64,000 nucleotides of DNA from JAZOTM01 sp045657625 (lineage in GTDB: Bacteria; Bacillota; Clostridia; Lachnospirales; Lachnospiraceae): contig JAZOTM010000003.1 in the NCBI GenBank assembly GCA_045657625.1, forward strand, positions 10,154 to 74,153, given 5' to 3'. The notes under the pieces were generated by a model. It was not told where the DNA came from. It made no database searches and saw only the letters and a list, made by a program, of their open reading frames with translations. A program made the translations under genes and the position numbers. This document shows positions 40,602 to 49,009 of the stretch, piece by piece (the stretch's first letter is position 1; the number at the start of each line of letters is the position of its first letter).

Positions 40602-43253
40602 ATGCAGGATTATTTAGGGAGAGTAGATGTTTCAATGGATGATTATAGTCAGGCATTATTAGACAGTAATGTCATGCAGGAATTACAGGATCGTTTTTGT
40701 AGAGCGCAAAACGTCTACGCAGTATGTTTCAGTCGCACCCAGGGACTTGTGACAAAGGCATACGGGAGCAAAGAAGAACATTCCTATCTTTATGAGCGAA
40801 TCGATATGGGGATTTATATGGATTTAATGAATCGGCTCATAAGCTCGGATTTGGAGAGCGTGGTGGAAGCGGATGTGGCAGATCCGCATTTGAAGTGTTG
40901 TGGTGTGGCAGTCCGCATAGAGGATTCCATTGCTGCGATTTGGGTTGTCATGGGGGTGATAGCCGATGAAGCAGACGAGGAAATTCCGGATTACATAGCA
41001 GTAACTTCAGAAGAGCGTTTTTATCATTGCTTGGAGTTCTTGGAGAGTTTATCGAAACAGTTTTTGCAGTCTAAGTTAAAAGAACTGTTTATCGAAGAAA
41101 AGTATCAGCGGACAAAGGAAGCACAGGAAGAAGTAGAGCTACAGCTGAAGCGAAATGAGGCAGTGACCAGCATTGTGCAGCAGTTGGAAAGTGACGAAGA
41201 ATTTTCTGTGATTGTGAAGGATATCTTACAGGAGGTTTGTACCTATCTGGATATCAGTAGTGCTTCTTTATTGCGTTATGAAAAAGACAATGCATATTTG
41301 GATGTCATTTGTGAATATGTTTCAAAATCAGGAGTATCTTACAAGGATCGGGGACAGCATGTGCCAAGGGAAAAACTACCCTTTGCAACAGGAAAACCCT
41401 ATATTATTTCCGCCGGATCCATGAAGCCGGTGGAATTCGAGACTTTTTTCCAAAAAGAGGCGATTCTTGCAGGCGTGAGTCTTCCGATAGAAATCAACGG
41501 AAAAGTCAGCATGTATGTTTGCTTCGTGGAAAATACCGTGGATCGTACCTGGGAAAATGCGGATTTGAAGTTTTTGAATGATGTAAAACAGATCATTCAG
41601 AGTATTTTATCCAAGAGAATTGCAAAGAATTCATTGGCTAGTTCTTATGCGTCCTTGGAGGCTATTTTGGAAAATGTGGGTTGTGGTATTTATGTGACCG
41701 ATCGCTTTAGCGGCAAGATTTTATTCCGCAATCAGACTTTTCGGGATATGTTCCAGAATTCCGGTGAAGATGTGCGGATTCAGGACATTATCGGAGAAGT
41801 ATCTGAAACAGAGCAGGAGTTCTCGGAAATCTTTATGGATGCAGAGGACGGCTGGTATGATGTACGGCATATTCAGATTCACTGGGTAGATGGTAGAGAA
41901 GTCGATTTGTATACGATTTACGATATCACTGCCAAGAAAAAGAGTCAGCAGGAGATTGAACGTCAGGCCAATAACGATTATTTGACCGGACTTTACAATC
42001 GTCGTCGTTGCGAAGAAGATTTGGCAAAATATATTGCGCAGTGCAAGGAGTTCCGCGGAAATGGAGCCCTGTTGTATATGGATTTGGATGATTTTAAGCA
42101 TATCAATGATGGCTTAGGACATCAGTACGGAGATGTATTGCTTCGTTCGATTTCTCATTGTCTGCAAAATATTAACGGTATTGAAAATACCTGCTATCGT
42201 ATGGGCGGCGATGAATTTACGGTTATTTTGCCTTACCATCAAGTGCATCTGCTGGATCAGGTGTTGGATGAAATTCGTGGTATTTTTGCAAAGCCATGGT
42301 ATTTGAAAGATCGGGATTCTTATTGTTCCATCAGTATCGGTGTTGTGCGGTTTCCGGAGAGCGGAGATGATGTGCAGGATCTGATAAAAAAAGCAGATAT
42401 TGCTTTGTACGAAGCAAAACGCCAAGGAAAAAATACGGTGGTCATGTATGACGATAAAGTGGAGCTTACTTCTTTCCGACGCATCGATATGGAAAAGAAT
42501 TTGCGTGAAGCGGTGATTAATGGTTGCCGTGAATTTGAAGTTTATTACCAACCGGTAGTGAATATTCAGAGTCCCGGAAATCCTTGCCATGGAGCGGAGG
42601 CTTTGATTCGTTGGAATTCCGAGAATCTTGGTATGGTTAGTCCGGTGGATTTTATTCCGTTGGCAGAGTATTTGCGTTTGATCAATCCCATTGGGGACTT
42701 TATTTTGGAAGAGGCGTGCAAACGTTGCAAATATTGGAATGATTATGGACATCCGGAGTATCGCATCAATATTAATTTGTCTGTGGTACAGCTTTTGCAA
42801 AACGATATTGCAGAGCGAATTCGAAATGTCATTCGCCGTACCCAGGTGAAACCTACCAATATTACTTTGGAGGTTACGGAAAGTCTGGCTATCAGTGATA
42901 TGACACGTATGAAGAAGGTATTGGCAGAGATCAAAAAAGTCGGTGTTTGGATTGCTTTGGATGATTTTGGAACCGGCTATTCTTCCTTGAATCATATTCG
43001 GGAATTGCCGATTGATATTATTAAAATTGACCGCTGCTTTGTAGTGGATATTGGAAAAGATGAATATTCCGAAGTCTTCGTCAAAATGGTAACAGAACTT
43101 TCAGAGACCTTAGGCGTGCAGGTGTGCGTAGAAGGGGTGGAAGAAGATGTGCAGTTTGACAAAATTCGGGAAATGAACGTGCAGTTTATTCAGGGTTATT
43201 ATTTTGATAAGCCGATGACTGCAGAAGCTTTTGAAGCGAAGTATTTGAAATAA
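40602..43253 (+). CDS. GAF-PAS-GGDEF-EAL cyclic di-GMP enzyme
   Basis: An 883-residue soluble protein. A GAF-like N-terminal region (1-150), a helix, a second GAF domain (about 185-345) and a PAS-like domain (about 350-450) precede GGDEF (RMGGDEFTVILP, residue 535) and EAL (GAEALIRW, E666; EVTES; DDFGTGYSSL). Both catalytic motifs look intact, so it may switch between synthesis and degradation of c-di-GMP. No membrane segment is seen. The acyltransferase-like gene starts 13 nt downstream. Confidence 0.92.
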   Translation: MQDYLGRVDVSMDDYSQALLDSNVMQELQDRFCRAQNVYAVCFSRTQGLVTKAYGSKEEHSYLYERIDMGIYMDLMNRLISSDLESVVEADVADPHLKCCGVAVRIEDSIAAIWVVMGVIADEADEEIPDYIAVTSEERFYHCLEFLESLSKQFLQSKLKELFIEEKYQRTKEAQEEVELQLKRNEAVTSIVQQLESDEEFSVIVKDILQEVCTYLDISSASLLRYEKDNAYLDVICEYVSKSGVSYKDRGQHVPREKLPFATGKPYIISAGSMKPVEFETFFQKEAILAGVSLPIEINGKVSMYVCFVENTVDRTWENADLKFLNDVKQIIQSILSKRIAKNSLASSYASLEAILENVGCGIYVTDRFSGKILFRNQTFRDMFQNSGEDVRIQDIIGEVSETEQEFSEIFMDAEDGWYDVRHIQIHWVDGREVDLYTIYDITAKKKSQQEIERQANNDYLTGLYNRRRCEEDLAKYIAQCKEFRGNGALLYMDLDDFKHINDGLGHQYGDVLLRSISHCLQNINGIENTCYRMGGDEFTVILPYHQVHLLDQVLDEIRGIFAKPWYLKDRDSYCSISIGVVRFPESGDDVQDLIKKADIALYEAKRQGKNTVVMYDDKVELTSFRRIDMEKNLREAVINGCREFEVYYQPVVNIQSPGNPCHGAEALIRWNSENLGMVSPVDFIPLAEYLRLINPIGDFILEEACKRCKYWNDYGHPEYRININLSVVQLLQNDIAERIRNVIRRTQVKPTNITLEVTESLAISDMTRMKKVLAEIKKVGVWIALDDFGTGYSSLNHIRELPIDIIKIDRCFVVDIGKDEYSEVFVKMVTELSETLGVQVCVEGVEEDVQFDKIREMNVQFIQGYYFDKPMTAEAFEAKYLK

Positions 43254-43266
43254 GGGAGATTTGAGA

Positions 43267-44562
43267 ATGAAAAAGCTTCGGGAAAAGAAAGGAAGAGATT
43301 TATACTGGGACAGATTAGACAACACCGCAAATCTCTTCCCGGTGATTGCCGGGGAAACGCTGACAAACGTATATCGTATTTGTGTGACACTGACAGAAGA
43401 TGTACAACCGAATTTACTACAGGAAGCTCTTGATTTGGTATTACCCAAGTTCAAGGGCTTCAATTTGCGTCTACGTTTTGGTTTGTTTTGGTTTTACTTT
43501 GAAGAAAACGGAAAGGCTGCACCGCGGGTGCACAAGGAAAATAATTATCCCTGTCGTTACATTCGAGAAAACCGTAACAACAACTATTTGTTCCGTGTGA
43601 CTTATTACAAGAATCGCATTAATTTGGAGGTGTTCCATGCTTTGACAGATGGCATGGGCGGCTACAATTTTTTAACGGAATTGACTTATCAGTATTTGCG
43701 ATTGTCTCATCCGAAATTACGGAAAAAATATGGAGACGCCTTGTCTCCAAACACTTCCTTAAACCGTGAAGATAGCTTTTTGAAAAATTGTCCCAAGCGT
43801 AAAAAAGGAAAAGCCTATGGTTCCGGAAAGGCCTTTTTGATGAATGGAGAAAGACTTCCAAAAGGGGAGTTTGGCGTTATGCATGTGTATGTGCCTGTGG
43901 CAGAGATCAAAAAGACAGCCAAGAGTAAAGGCGCCAGCATCAATGACTTTTTGGTGGCGAATACGATTTATGCGATTTATATGGAGCAGTATCGAAATCG
44001 TAGAAAAAAAAGACCGATTCGAATTTCGGTACCTGTAAATTTACGCCCTTATTTTGAATCCATTACTACAAAAAACTTTTTTGTCATGGTTTCCATTGAG
44101 TTTGAACCTCAGAAAGAGGAATACACGTTTGATGAGGTCTTGGAAATTACAAAAGAGGAAGTGCGAAAGAAAATTACGAAAGAGAATTTGGAAATCACGG
44201 TTTCCTACAATGTGGCAAAGGCGGAAAATATCATTGGAAAATTTGTTCCTTTGCCTTTGAAAAATATTGCTATGAATATTGTTTATCGTTTTATTGCAAG
44301 GGCCAATACCACTACGGTGACCAACATTGGAGCTTTGAAGGTGGAAGAAGCATACGCACCGTACATTACGATGTTTCATGGTATTTTATCTGTATCCCAG
44401 GGGCAATTGTTGAAGGGAACGATTTGCTCGTATGGAGATACCTTGGTATATACTTTTAGTACCCTGTATAAGGATACAGGAATAGAAAAGCGTTTTTGTA
44501 AAACCCTAGTGGAAGAGGGGATTTCTGTAAGGGTGGAAAGCAATGGCGTTTTCCAATTGTAG
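43267..44562 (+). CDS. Condensation-fold acyltransferase-like protein
   Basis: A 431-residue protein of the CoA-dependent acyltransferase/condensation fold, with the catalytic HxxxDG motif in FHALTDGMGGYNFL and the second-half segment RISVPVNLRPYF. This group is often annotated as alcohol acetyltransferase, but substrates are unknown. A basic stretch (PKRKKGKAYGSGK) lies between the halves. The ATG at 43267 follows GGGAG. It is likely co-transcribed with the GGDEF-EAL gene, raising a possible c-di-GMP link to a secreted or lipid product. Confidence 0.78.
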   Translation: MKKLREKKGRDLYWDRLDNTANLFPVIAGETLTNVYRICVTLTEDVQPNLLQEALDLVLPKFKGFNLRLRFGLFWFYFEENGKAAPRVHKENNYPCRYIRENRNNNYLFRVTYYKNRINLEVFHALTDGMGGYNFLTELTYQYLRLSHPKLRKKYGDALSPNTSLNREDSFLKNCPKRKKGKAYGSGKAFLMNGERLPKGEFGVMHVYVPVAEIKKTAKSKGASINDFLVANTIYAIYMEQYRNRRKKRPIRISVPVNLRPYFESITTKNFFVMVSIEFEPQKEEYTFDEVLEITKEEVRKKITKENLEITVSYNVAKAENIIGKFVPLPLKNIAMNIVYRFIARANTTTVTNIGALKVEEAYAPYITMFHGILSVSQGQLLKGTICSYGDTLVYTFSTLYKDTGIEKRFCKTLVEEGISVRVESNGVFQL

Positions 44563-44573
44563 AAATTGTATTT

Positions 44574-44607
44574 GTGTGACTGCGGTGTGACTAAGTCAAC
44601 TTATACT
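44574..44607 (+). promoter_or_regulatory. SARP/BTAD-type promoter 1: heptamer direct repeat plus -10
   Basis: GTGTGAC at 44574-44580 and 44585-44591 (11-nt period, 4-nt gap), then 10 nt and TATACT at 44602-44607. There is no TTGACA-like -35 box; the repeats take its place. The same layout occurs at 48899 and 53875. Confidence 0.75.
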
Positions 44608-44649
44608 TTGAATGAAAATCCAAAAGTATATTTTGGGGAGGAGACTTTA

Positions 44650-45345
44650 GTGAAGAAAAAAACAGTGATACTTGGGGCGTTGCTTGTGGCTGTGGTGGCT
44701 GTTTCAGTAGGTGCTACTTTGGCGGTGACTGTTCTGGGTGGTACAGAGGATACCGCGCAAGAAGCGGATATTCAAATAAATGATATTGGTATCGTATTTA
44801 CAAATACAGGTACGGAAACCGTTGCACTTGGAACCGGCAAAATTGTTCCGGGAGACGAAGTGGAAGTGCATCAGAGTGTTGCCAACCAAGTAGATGGAGA
44901 CGATGGATACGATATTTATTTAAAAGTAGAGATTGATAAGTATTGGAAAGACGAAGATGGCGACTATATGGAATTCGATTCCGATGTGGTGGCAGATCGT
45001 TTGTTTGTGGAGGTAGACGGCGTATCTACTGAGATTCCTTATTTGGAAGAAGGAGAGCAGACACAGCTTGGCAACTGGATTTTGACTGAGTCAGATATGG
45101 ATCATGTGGTGATGTTTTATATCTATCCATTGCAGCAAGGCGAAGAAACAACTGAATTTATTAGTTCTATCTTGTTTGACGGTTCCATAGATAACAGTTT
45201 TTCGGGAATGTCTTACAGCATTGAAGCTACCGGTACAGCAGTGCAGGCTACCAATGGAGAGGCAGCTGTTGCAGCGGAACTTGGTATGTTCTTGACGTTT
45301 GACGAGGATGGAACCATTCTTTCTATCAGTGAAAGCAAAGAATAA
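44650..45345 (+). CDS. SipW-dependent-type secreted protein (TasA/CalY-like)
   Basis: A 231-residue protein with a signal region KKKTVILGALLVAVVAVSVG followed by ATLAVTVLGG, the SipW-type pattern. The mature part is beta-rich and strongly acidic (KYWKDEDGDYMEFDSD, YLEEGEQTQLGNW) with IYLKVEIDKYW resembling TasA strands. The GTG at 44650 follows GGGGAGGAG. It is the first gene behind promoter 1 and precedes two anchored surface proteins. It may be a fibre or matrix subunit processed by the SipW at 53358. Confidence 0.78.
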   Translation: MKKKTVILGALLVAVVAVSVGATLAVTVLGGTEDTAQEADIQINDIGIVFTNTGTETVALGTGKIVPGDEVEVHQSVANQVDGDDGYDIYLKVEIDKYWKDEDGDYMEFDSDVVADRLFVEVDGVSTEIPYLEEGEQTQLGNWILTESDMDHVVMFYIYPLQQGEETTEFISSILFDGSIDNSFSGMSYSIEATGTAVQATNGEAAVAAELGMFLTFDEDGTILSISESKE

Positions 45346-45373
45346 TGGGACCGGAATGAGAGGAGAGACGAGG

Positions 45374-46168
45374 ATGAGAAAAAAACTTGGGACATTTTTG
45401 TTGACTTGTTGTATGACCATATCTTTGCCTGCTTTGGTAAATGGAGATACCGTAGATTTGACTGTGGTAAACAACGACACTTCCATCACTTTTGATGGAG
45501 ACCTTTCGGATGCCTTTTCCGGTATTATGCCGGGCGGTACGGAAACAGTTGTGATTTCCTTGACCAACAACGGTAGTCAAACTGGCAATTATTATATGAC
45601 ACAGTCCACATTAGAGACATTGGAAGAGACAAGTAGCGGCTCCGGTGGAGCTTACGCTTATACCGTGACGGTGGGATCCAGTGAAGAGGATGCCACGGTT
45701 CTTTTAGATACCAGCACCGGTGGATATACAGAGGCGGATACAGCAAGCGGCACAGACCTTAGCTCTATTACAGAATTAAATGGTTATACGTATTTTGCTA
45801 CGTTGGCACCGGGGGAAAGTACCAACGTATATATGACATTGACTTTGGATGGGGAAGGATTTGATAGTGTCACAGACAATGATTATTCCAATTCTTCTGC
45901 AGCCATTTCCGTAAATTTCCGTGTACAGTTTGAAAGTGCACAGGGCGGTACTACCACAGTGGTGACGCGTTACGTAGAACAGACAGGAGCGAATACCTTT
46001 GTAAATACAATTTTGGAAGAAGTAATTCCATTGGCCGGAGGAGTACAGACCGGAGATCCGTTCTCCATAGGGGTGTTGGCCCTTCTTCTCGGCGGAGGTA
46101 TTTTCTTGATTGTAATAGCTGTGAAAAAGCAGATGGGAGAGCAGACACATGAAGAAAAAATTTCCTAA
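45374..46168 (+). CDS. Surface protein with signal peptide and C-terminal membrane anchor
   Basis: A 264-residue protein: signal peptide (residues 1-24, ending LVNG), a Thr/Ser/Gly-rich beta domain (NNDTSITFDGDLSDAFSG, MPGGTETVVISLTNNGS) that resembles TasA-type beta sandwiches, then GGVQTGDP, a hydrophobic segment (FSIGVLALLLGGGIFLIVIA) and a basic tail. VQTGD before the helix resembles class-B sortase-type sorting signals, and a class B sortase is encoded at 55308. The ATG at 45374 is taken after GAGAGACGAGG. It overlaps the next gene by 20 nt. Confidence 0.75.
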   Translation: MRKKLGTFLLTCCMTISLPALVNGDTVDLTVVNNDTSITFDGDLSDAFSGIMPGGTETVVISLTNNGSQTGNYYMTQSTLETLEETSSGSGGAYAYTVTVGSSEEDATVLLDTSTGGYTEADTASGTDLSSITELNGYTYFATLAPGESTNVYMTLTLDGEGFDSVTDNDYSNSSAAISVNFRVQFESAQGGTTTVVTRYVEQTGANTFVNTILEEVIPLAGGVQTGDPFSIGVLALLLGGGIFLIVIAVKKQMGEQTHEEKIS

Positions 46169-47120
46169 AATCCTTTTGTTTGTCTTTTCATTAAGTATCT
46201 TTTTCTTTGTCCTGCCTATAAGCGTTTGGGCGGAGGAAACTTATACCATTACGTTTCGCGCAGGGAATGCCCGTACTTTTGATGTAGAGACACTTGCGTT
46301 CGAAGCTTATGAAAACGTGGAAGTCAATGAGAACTACGTCAAGATTCAAGTGGAGGTAAAAAAAGGTACTACCATCGGAGATGCGTTGGGACTCACCAAT
46401 GAAGAACTAACAGCGGTAATTCAAAGTGCACTTTCTGAGGATGGCAATGAGACCTATGCATTACGGACTTTAACGTGTGCAGATACAGAACTGATTAAGA
46501 ACACCGATGTGGTATTGGATTATAGTCGTATTGTAAATCCGGTTTCCTATTCCATTTCTTATGTGGATGCTACCGGGAATGCTATTTATCCATCAGTAAT
46601 GGCCTATGGAAGTGAAGGCGAAGAGATTACAGCTTCCCCGCTCACGATTGCTTATTACGAGACAGAGGATACCGAAAAGACCATTGTATTGACAGCAGGA
46701 GAAACCAATGCCATTGTCTTTACTTATACATACACCGGAACGATTTCAAATACGGAGATTACCAATTTGATTCCGATTTATATTCCGGGGACGACGACTT
46801 ATACTACGACGGTGAATACGGTTATACAGGATGCCGGGACGACGGTGACCAATGTGGCCGGTGGTGGAGCAGCGAATGCGCAAGCAGGAGCCGATGTAGA
46901 TGATGAAGAAGAGGAAATTTCGGATGAAGAAACTCCGTTAGGCGGAGATGGTGAAGGACTTTTGAGTAATATTCTAGGCGAAGAAACACCTCTTGCAGCG
47001 CTGGTAGAAGGAAACAGTGTTTTGGTTCCGGCGGTGATAGGAGTGGTGGCAGCCTTGGTTGTGGTAGGCTTATTCTTTATTCAGAAGAAAAAAAGCAAAT
47101 ATGTTCAAGAATCTAAATAA
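46149..47120 (+). CDS. Surface protein with signal peptide, MucBP-like region and C-terminal anchor
   Basis: A 323-residue protein: signal peptide (LLFVFSLSIFFFVLPISVWA), an N-terminal beta region, a MucBP-like stretch (YSISYVDATGNAIYPS), a Thr-rich stalk (TTTYTTTVNTVIQDAGTTV), an acidic segment, and a C-terminal membrane helix (VLVPAVIGVVAALVVVGLFF) with basic tail QKKKSK. No LPXTG motif; EETPL repeats precede the helix. Probably exposed on the cell surface with its partner encoded upstream. Confidence 0.75.
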   Translation: MKKKFPKILLFVFSLSIFFFVLPISVWAEETYTITFRAGNARTFDVETLAFEAYENVEVNENYVKIQVEVKKGTTIGDALGLTNEELTAVIQSALSEDGNETYALRTLTCADTELIKNTDVVLDYSRIVNPVSYSISYVDATGNAIYPSVMAYGSEGEEITASPLTIAYYETEDTEKTIVLTAGETNAIVFTYTYTGTISNTEITNLIPIYIPGTTTYTTTVNTVIQDAGTTVTNVAGGGAANAQAGADVDDEEEEISDEETPLGGDGEGLLSNILGEETPLAALVEGNSVLVPAVIGVVAALVVVGLFFIQKKKSKYVQESK

Positions 47121-47127
47121 TTTATTA

Positions 47128-47162
47128 AACATCCGTTTTTTACTGGAAAAACGGATGTTTTT
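47128..47162 (+). terminator. Terminator of the first surface operon
   Basis: AAACATCCGTTTTT pairs with AAAAACGGATGTTT around TACTGG-like loop bases, with a following T run. It isolates the operon from the regulator gene. Confidence 0.85.
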
Positions 47163-47226
47163 TTGTTACAAAAAAACTAATTATGATATAGTAGTAGGGG
47201 TTGAGAGAGAGAAACGGGGAGCATAA

Positions 47227-48423
47227 ATGATTGTTCATACATTGGGAAAGTTTCAAATAATTGAAAAGGAAGCAGTTGTGACAGATGATAGTTTGAACTC
47301 GGCGATGATGATGAAACTGTTTGTTTTTTTGATTTTGCATCGAGATCAAGATGTCAGTGTGGAAGAATTAGCGGCTGCCTTATGGCCGGGGGACGAATCG
47401 GATAGTCCTGCGGGAGCTCTAAAAAATTTAACGTATCGTTTGCGAACGACGTTAAAAAAGAATTTTGGGGAATCCACTTATATTTTATCGAATCGAGGTT
47501 CTTATCGTTGGAATCCGGAGATTCCGTTAACGGTGGATGTAGAAGAATTTGAGGAGTACTTGAAAGCGGCTCGGGAAAAAGAGGACATGGAGGAGATTAT
47601 TCATGATTATGAAGAAGCCATGTTGCTGTTTAAAGGAGACTTCATGAGCTGTATTCAAGATACACATTGGGCTGTTACTTTAAATACTTACTATCATGGA
47701 CAGTTTTTACAATTGACCAAGGATTTAGAGGATTTATATCTCGAACAGGAAGATTATGTTCGTATGGAGCAGCTGGCTGGCGAGGCTCTCAAATTAGACA
47801 ATCTGGATGAGGATTTGTATTACTATTTAACCTTAGCCAAGATGAAACAAGGGCAATACCGTCAAGCACTGGAAGTTTATGAAACAGGATGTCGTATTCT
47901 GGAGGTAGAACTTGGAGTGAAACGTCCAAGACGATTGAATGAATTATACGGGGAGCTGCTAAAGGTGAATAAAACCAAGCAGGAAGAAGATATTATACAG
48001 GTGCAGACGGATATGCAGGAAGAAGAACCGGAAGGTGCTTTTTTTTGCGGATACCCGGTTTTTCGGGAAATATATCGATTGGAAGCTAGAAAAATATTAC
48101 GCAGCGGGGAGTCAGAGCATGTGTTGCTTTTGACGTTGCGTACTGTGGAAGCACCTACGGAAAAGGCGCGACAGTATCGTATAAAAAAAGGCATGGAACT
48201 TTTAAAAACGATTTTGGGAACTAGTCTTCGTGTAGGGGATGTGGCTGCAGAATATAGCGATTCACAATATGTGATTTTGCTTCCGACCTGTACATATGAG
48301 GGGGGCATGATTGTGGCGGATCGAATTATCTCACGTTTTCAAGAACTATCTAAGCAAAAGGAGAGCGTTCAGATTTTGCCGAGTTTAGTGGAAGTTGGGT
48401 TAGCGAAAGATATATTGGAATAG
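47227..48423 (+). CDS. SARP/BTAD-type transcriptional activator with degenerate GGDEF-like domain
   Basis: A 398-residue regulator. Residues 1-95 form an OmpR-type winged helix (ELAAALWPGDESDSPAGALK, YRLRTTLKK, GSYRWNP). Residues 100-245 are a BTAD helical-repeat domain (FKGDFMSCIQDTHWA, LDNLDEDLYYYLTLAKMKQG, YETGCRILEVELGVKRP). After a linker, residues 285-395 resemble a GGDEF domain whose signature is replaced by YSDSQYVILLP (residue 343), so it cannot be catalytic. Three promoters in the locus carry heptamer direct repeats suited to this family. Ligand sensing by the C-terminal domain is inference. Confidence 0.88.
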   Translation: MIVHTLGKFQIIEKEAVVTDDSLNSAMMMKLFVFLILHRDQDVSVEELAAALWPGDESDSPAGALKNLTYRLRTTLKKNFGESTYILSNRGSYRWNPEIPLTVDVEEFEEYLKAAREKEDMEEIIHDYEEAMLLFKGDFMSCIQDTHWAVTLNTYYHGQFLQLTKDLEDLYLEQEDYVRMEQLAGEALKLDNLDEDLYYYLTLAKMKQGQYRQALEVYETGCRILEVELGVKRPRRLNELYGELLKVNKTKQEEDIIQVQTDMQEEEPEGAFFCGYPVFREIYRLEARKILRSGESEHVLLLTLRTVEAPTEKARQYRIKKGMELLKTILGTSLRVGDVAAEYSDSQYVILLPTCTYEGGMIVADRIISRFQELSKQKESVQILPSLVEVGLAKDILE

Positions 48424-48438
48424 TTAGGAGACATGCGT

Positions 48439-48861
48439 ATGGAACAACAGTATCCCAAAAATGGATTTCGTGTATGTGTGGACAAAGTGGAGAACGACGT
48501 AGAGGGCAGAATTTATTCTCCGTTGTTTAAGGACAAAAAACCTTTTTCCTCTTTTGCAGAAGTGATTTTAGTTATGGATAATGTTTTCGATGCAACGGGA
48601 TATCCTCATGCATTTCAAGAAAGTAGAAGTTTTGTGGAACGTCGGGGCACAAAGCCTTATCAACCGAAGAAACAGGAAGAGATTCCAAGACGCAGAGTAG
48701 AAGATCAAAAAGGAAAAGTGTATACGGTTGATATTGTAGTATTAGAACGGCGCGGCAGTAGTTGGCAAGGTGTTGCGAGAAATACGAATACCGGGGAAGA
48801 AAAAGAATTTCATAGTGAGATGGAACTGTTTGAAATGGTTCGAAAAGAATTAGATCAGTAA
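48439..48861 (+). CDS. Small protein of unknown function with 'WQG' domain
   Basis: A 140-residue protein without signal or membrane segment. The N-terminal half has KNGFRVCVDKVENDVEGRIY and SSFAEVILVMDNVFD. The C-terminal half (VYTVDIVVLERRGSSWQGVA, then EFHSEMELFEMVRKEL) aligns by eye with the 75-residue protein at 54778 (TWQGTV, FRSVLELLHLMDSAI). I know no name for this domain. It follows the BTAD regulator by 15 nt, so the two are one transcript. The ATG at 48439 is at better spacing from AGGAG than that at 48433. Confidence 0.78.
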   Translation: MEQQYPKNGFRVCVDKVENDVEGRIYSPLFKDKKPFSSFAEVILVMDNVFDATGYPHAFQESRSFVERRGTKPYQPKKQEEIPRRRVEDQKGKVYTVDIVVLERRGSSWQGVARNTNTGEEKEFHSEMELFEMVRKELDQ

Positions 48862-48888
48862 AGGATGCTTTTTGGCATCCTTTTTTTT
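48861..48888 (+). terminator. Terminator of the regulator operon
   Basis: AAGGATGC pairs with GGCATCCTT around TTTTT, followed by eight T. It ends 10 nt before the direct repeats of promoter 2. Confidence 0.9.
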
Positions 48889-48898
48889 ACTTTTTTCT

Positions 48899-48932
48899 GT
48901 GTGACCGACGTGTGACTTGAGATTGGTATAGT
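48899..48932 (+). promoter_or_regulatory. SARP/BTAD-type promoter 2: heptamer direct repeat plus -10
   Basis: GTGTGAC at 48899-48905 and 48910-48916, then 10 nt and TATAGT at 48927-48932. Spacing is identical to promoters 1 and 3. It drives the VWA-protein/SipW operon. Confidence 0.75.
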
Positions 48933-49009
48933 GGAACACATATAAAGGGAAGTTTGTGAAAGAGTTGTAATAACGAGTACCCTCGAGTTGGATGGAGGAA
49001 AAGAGGAAC

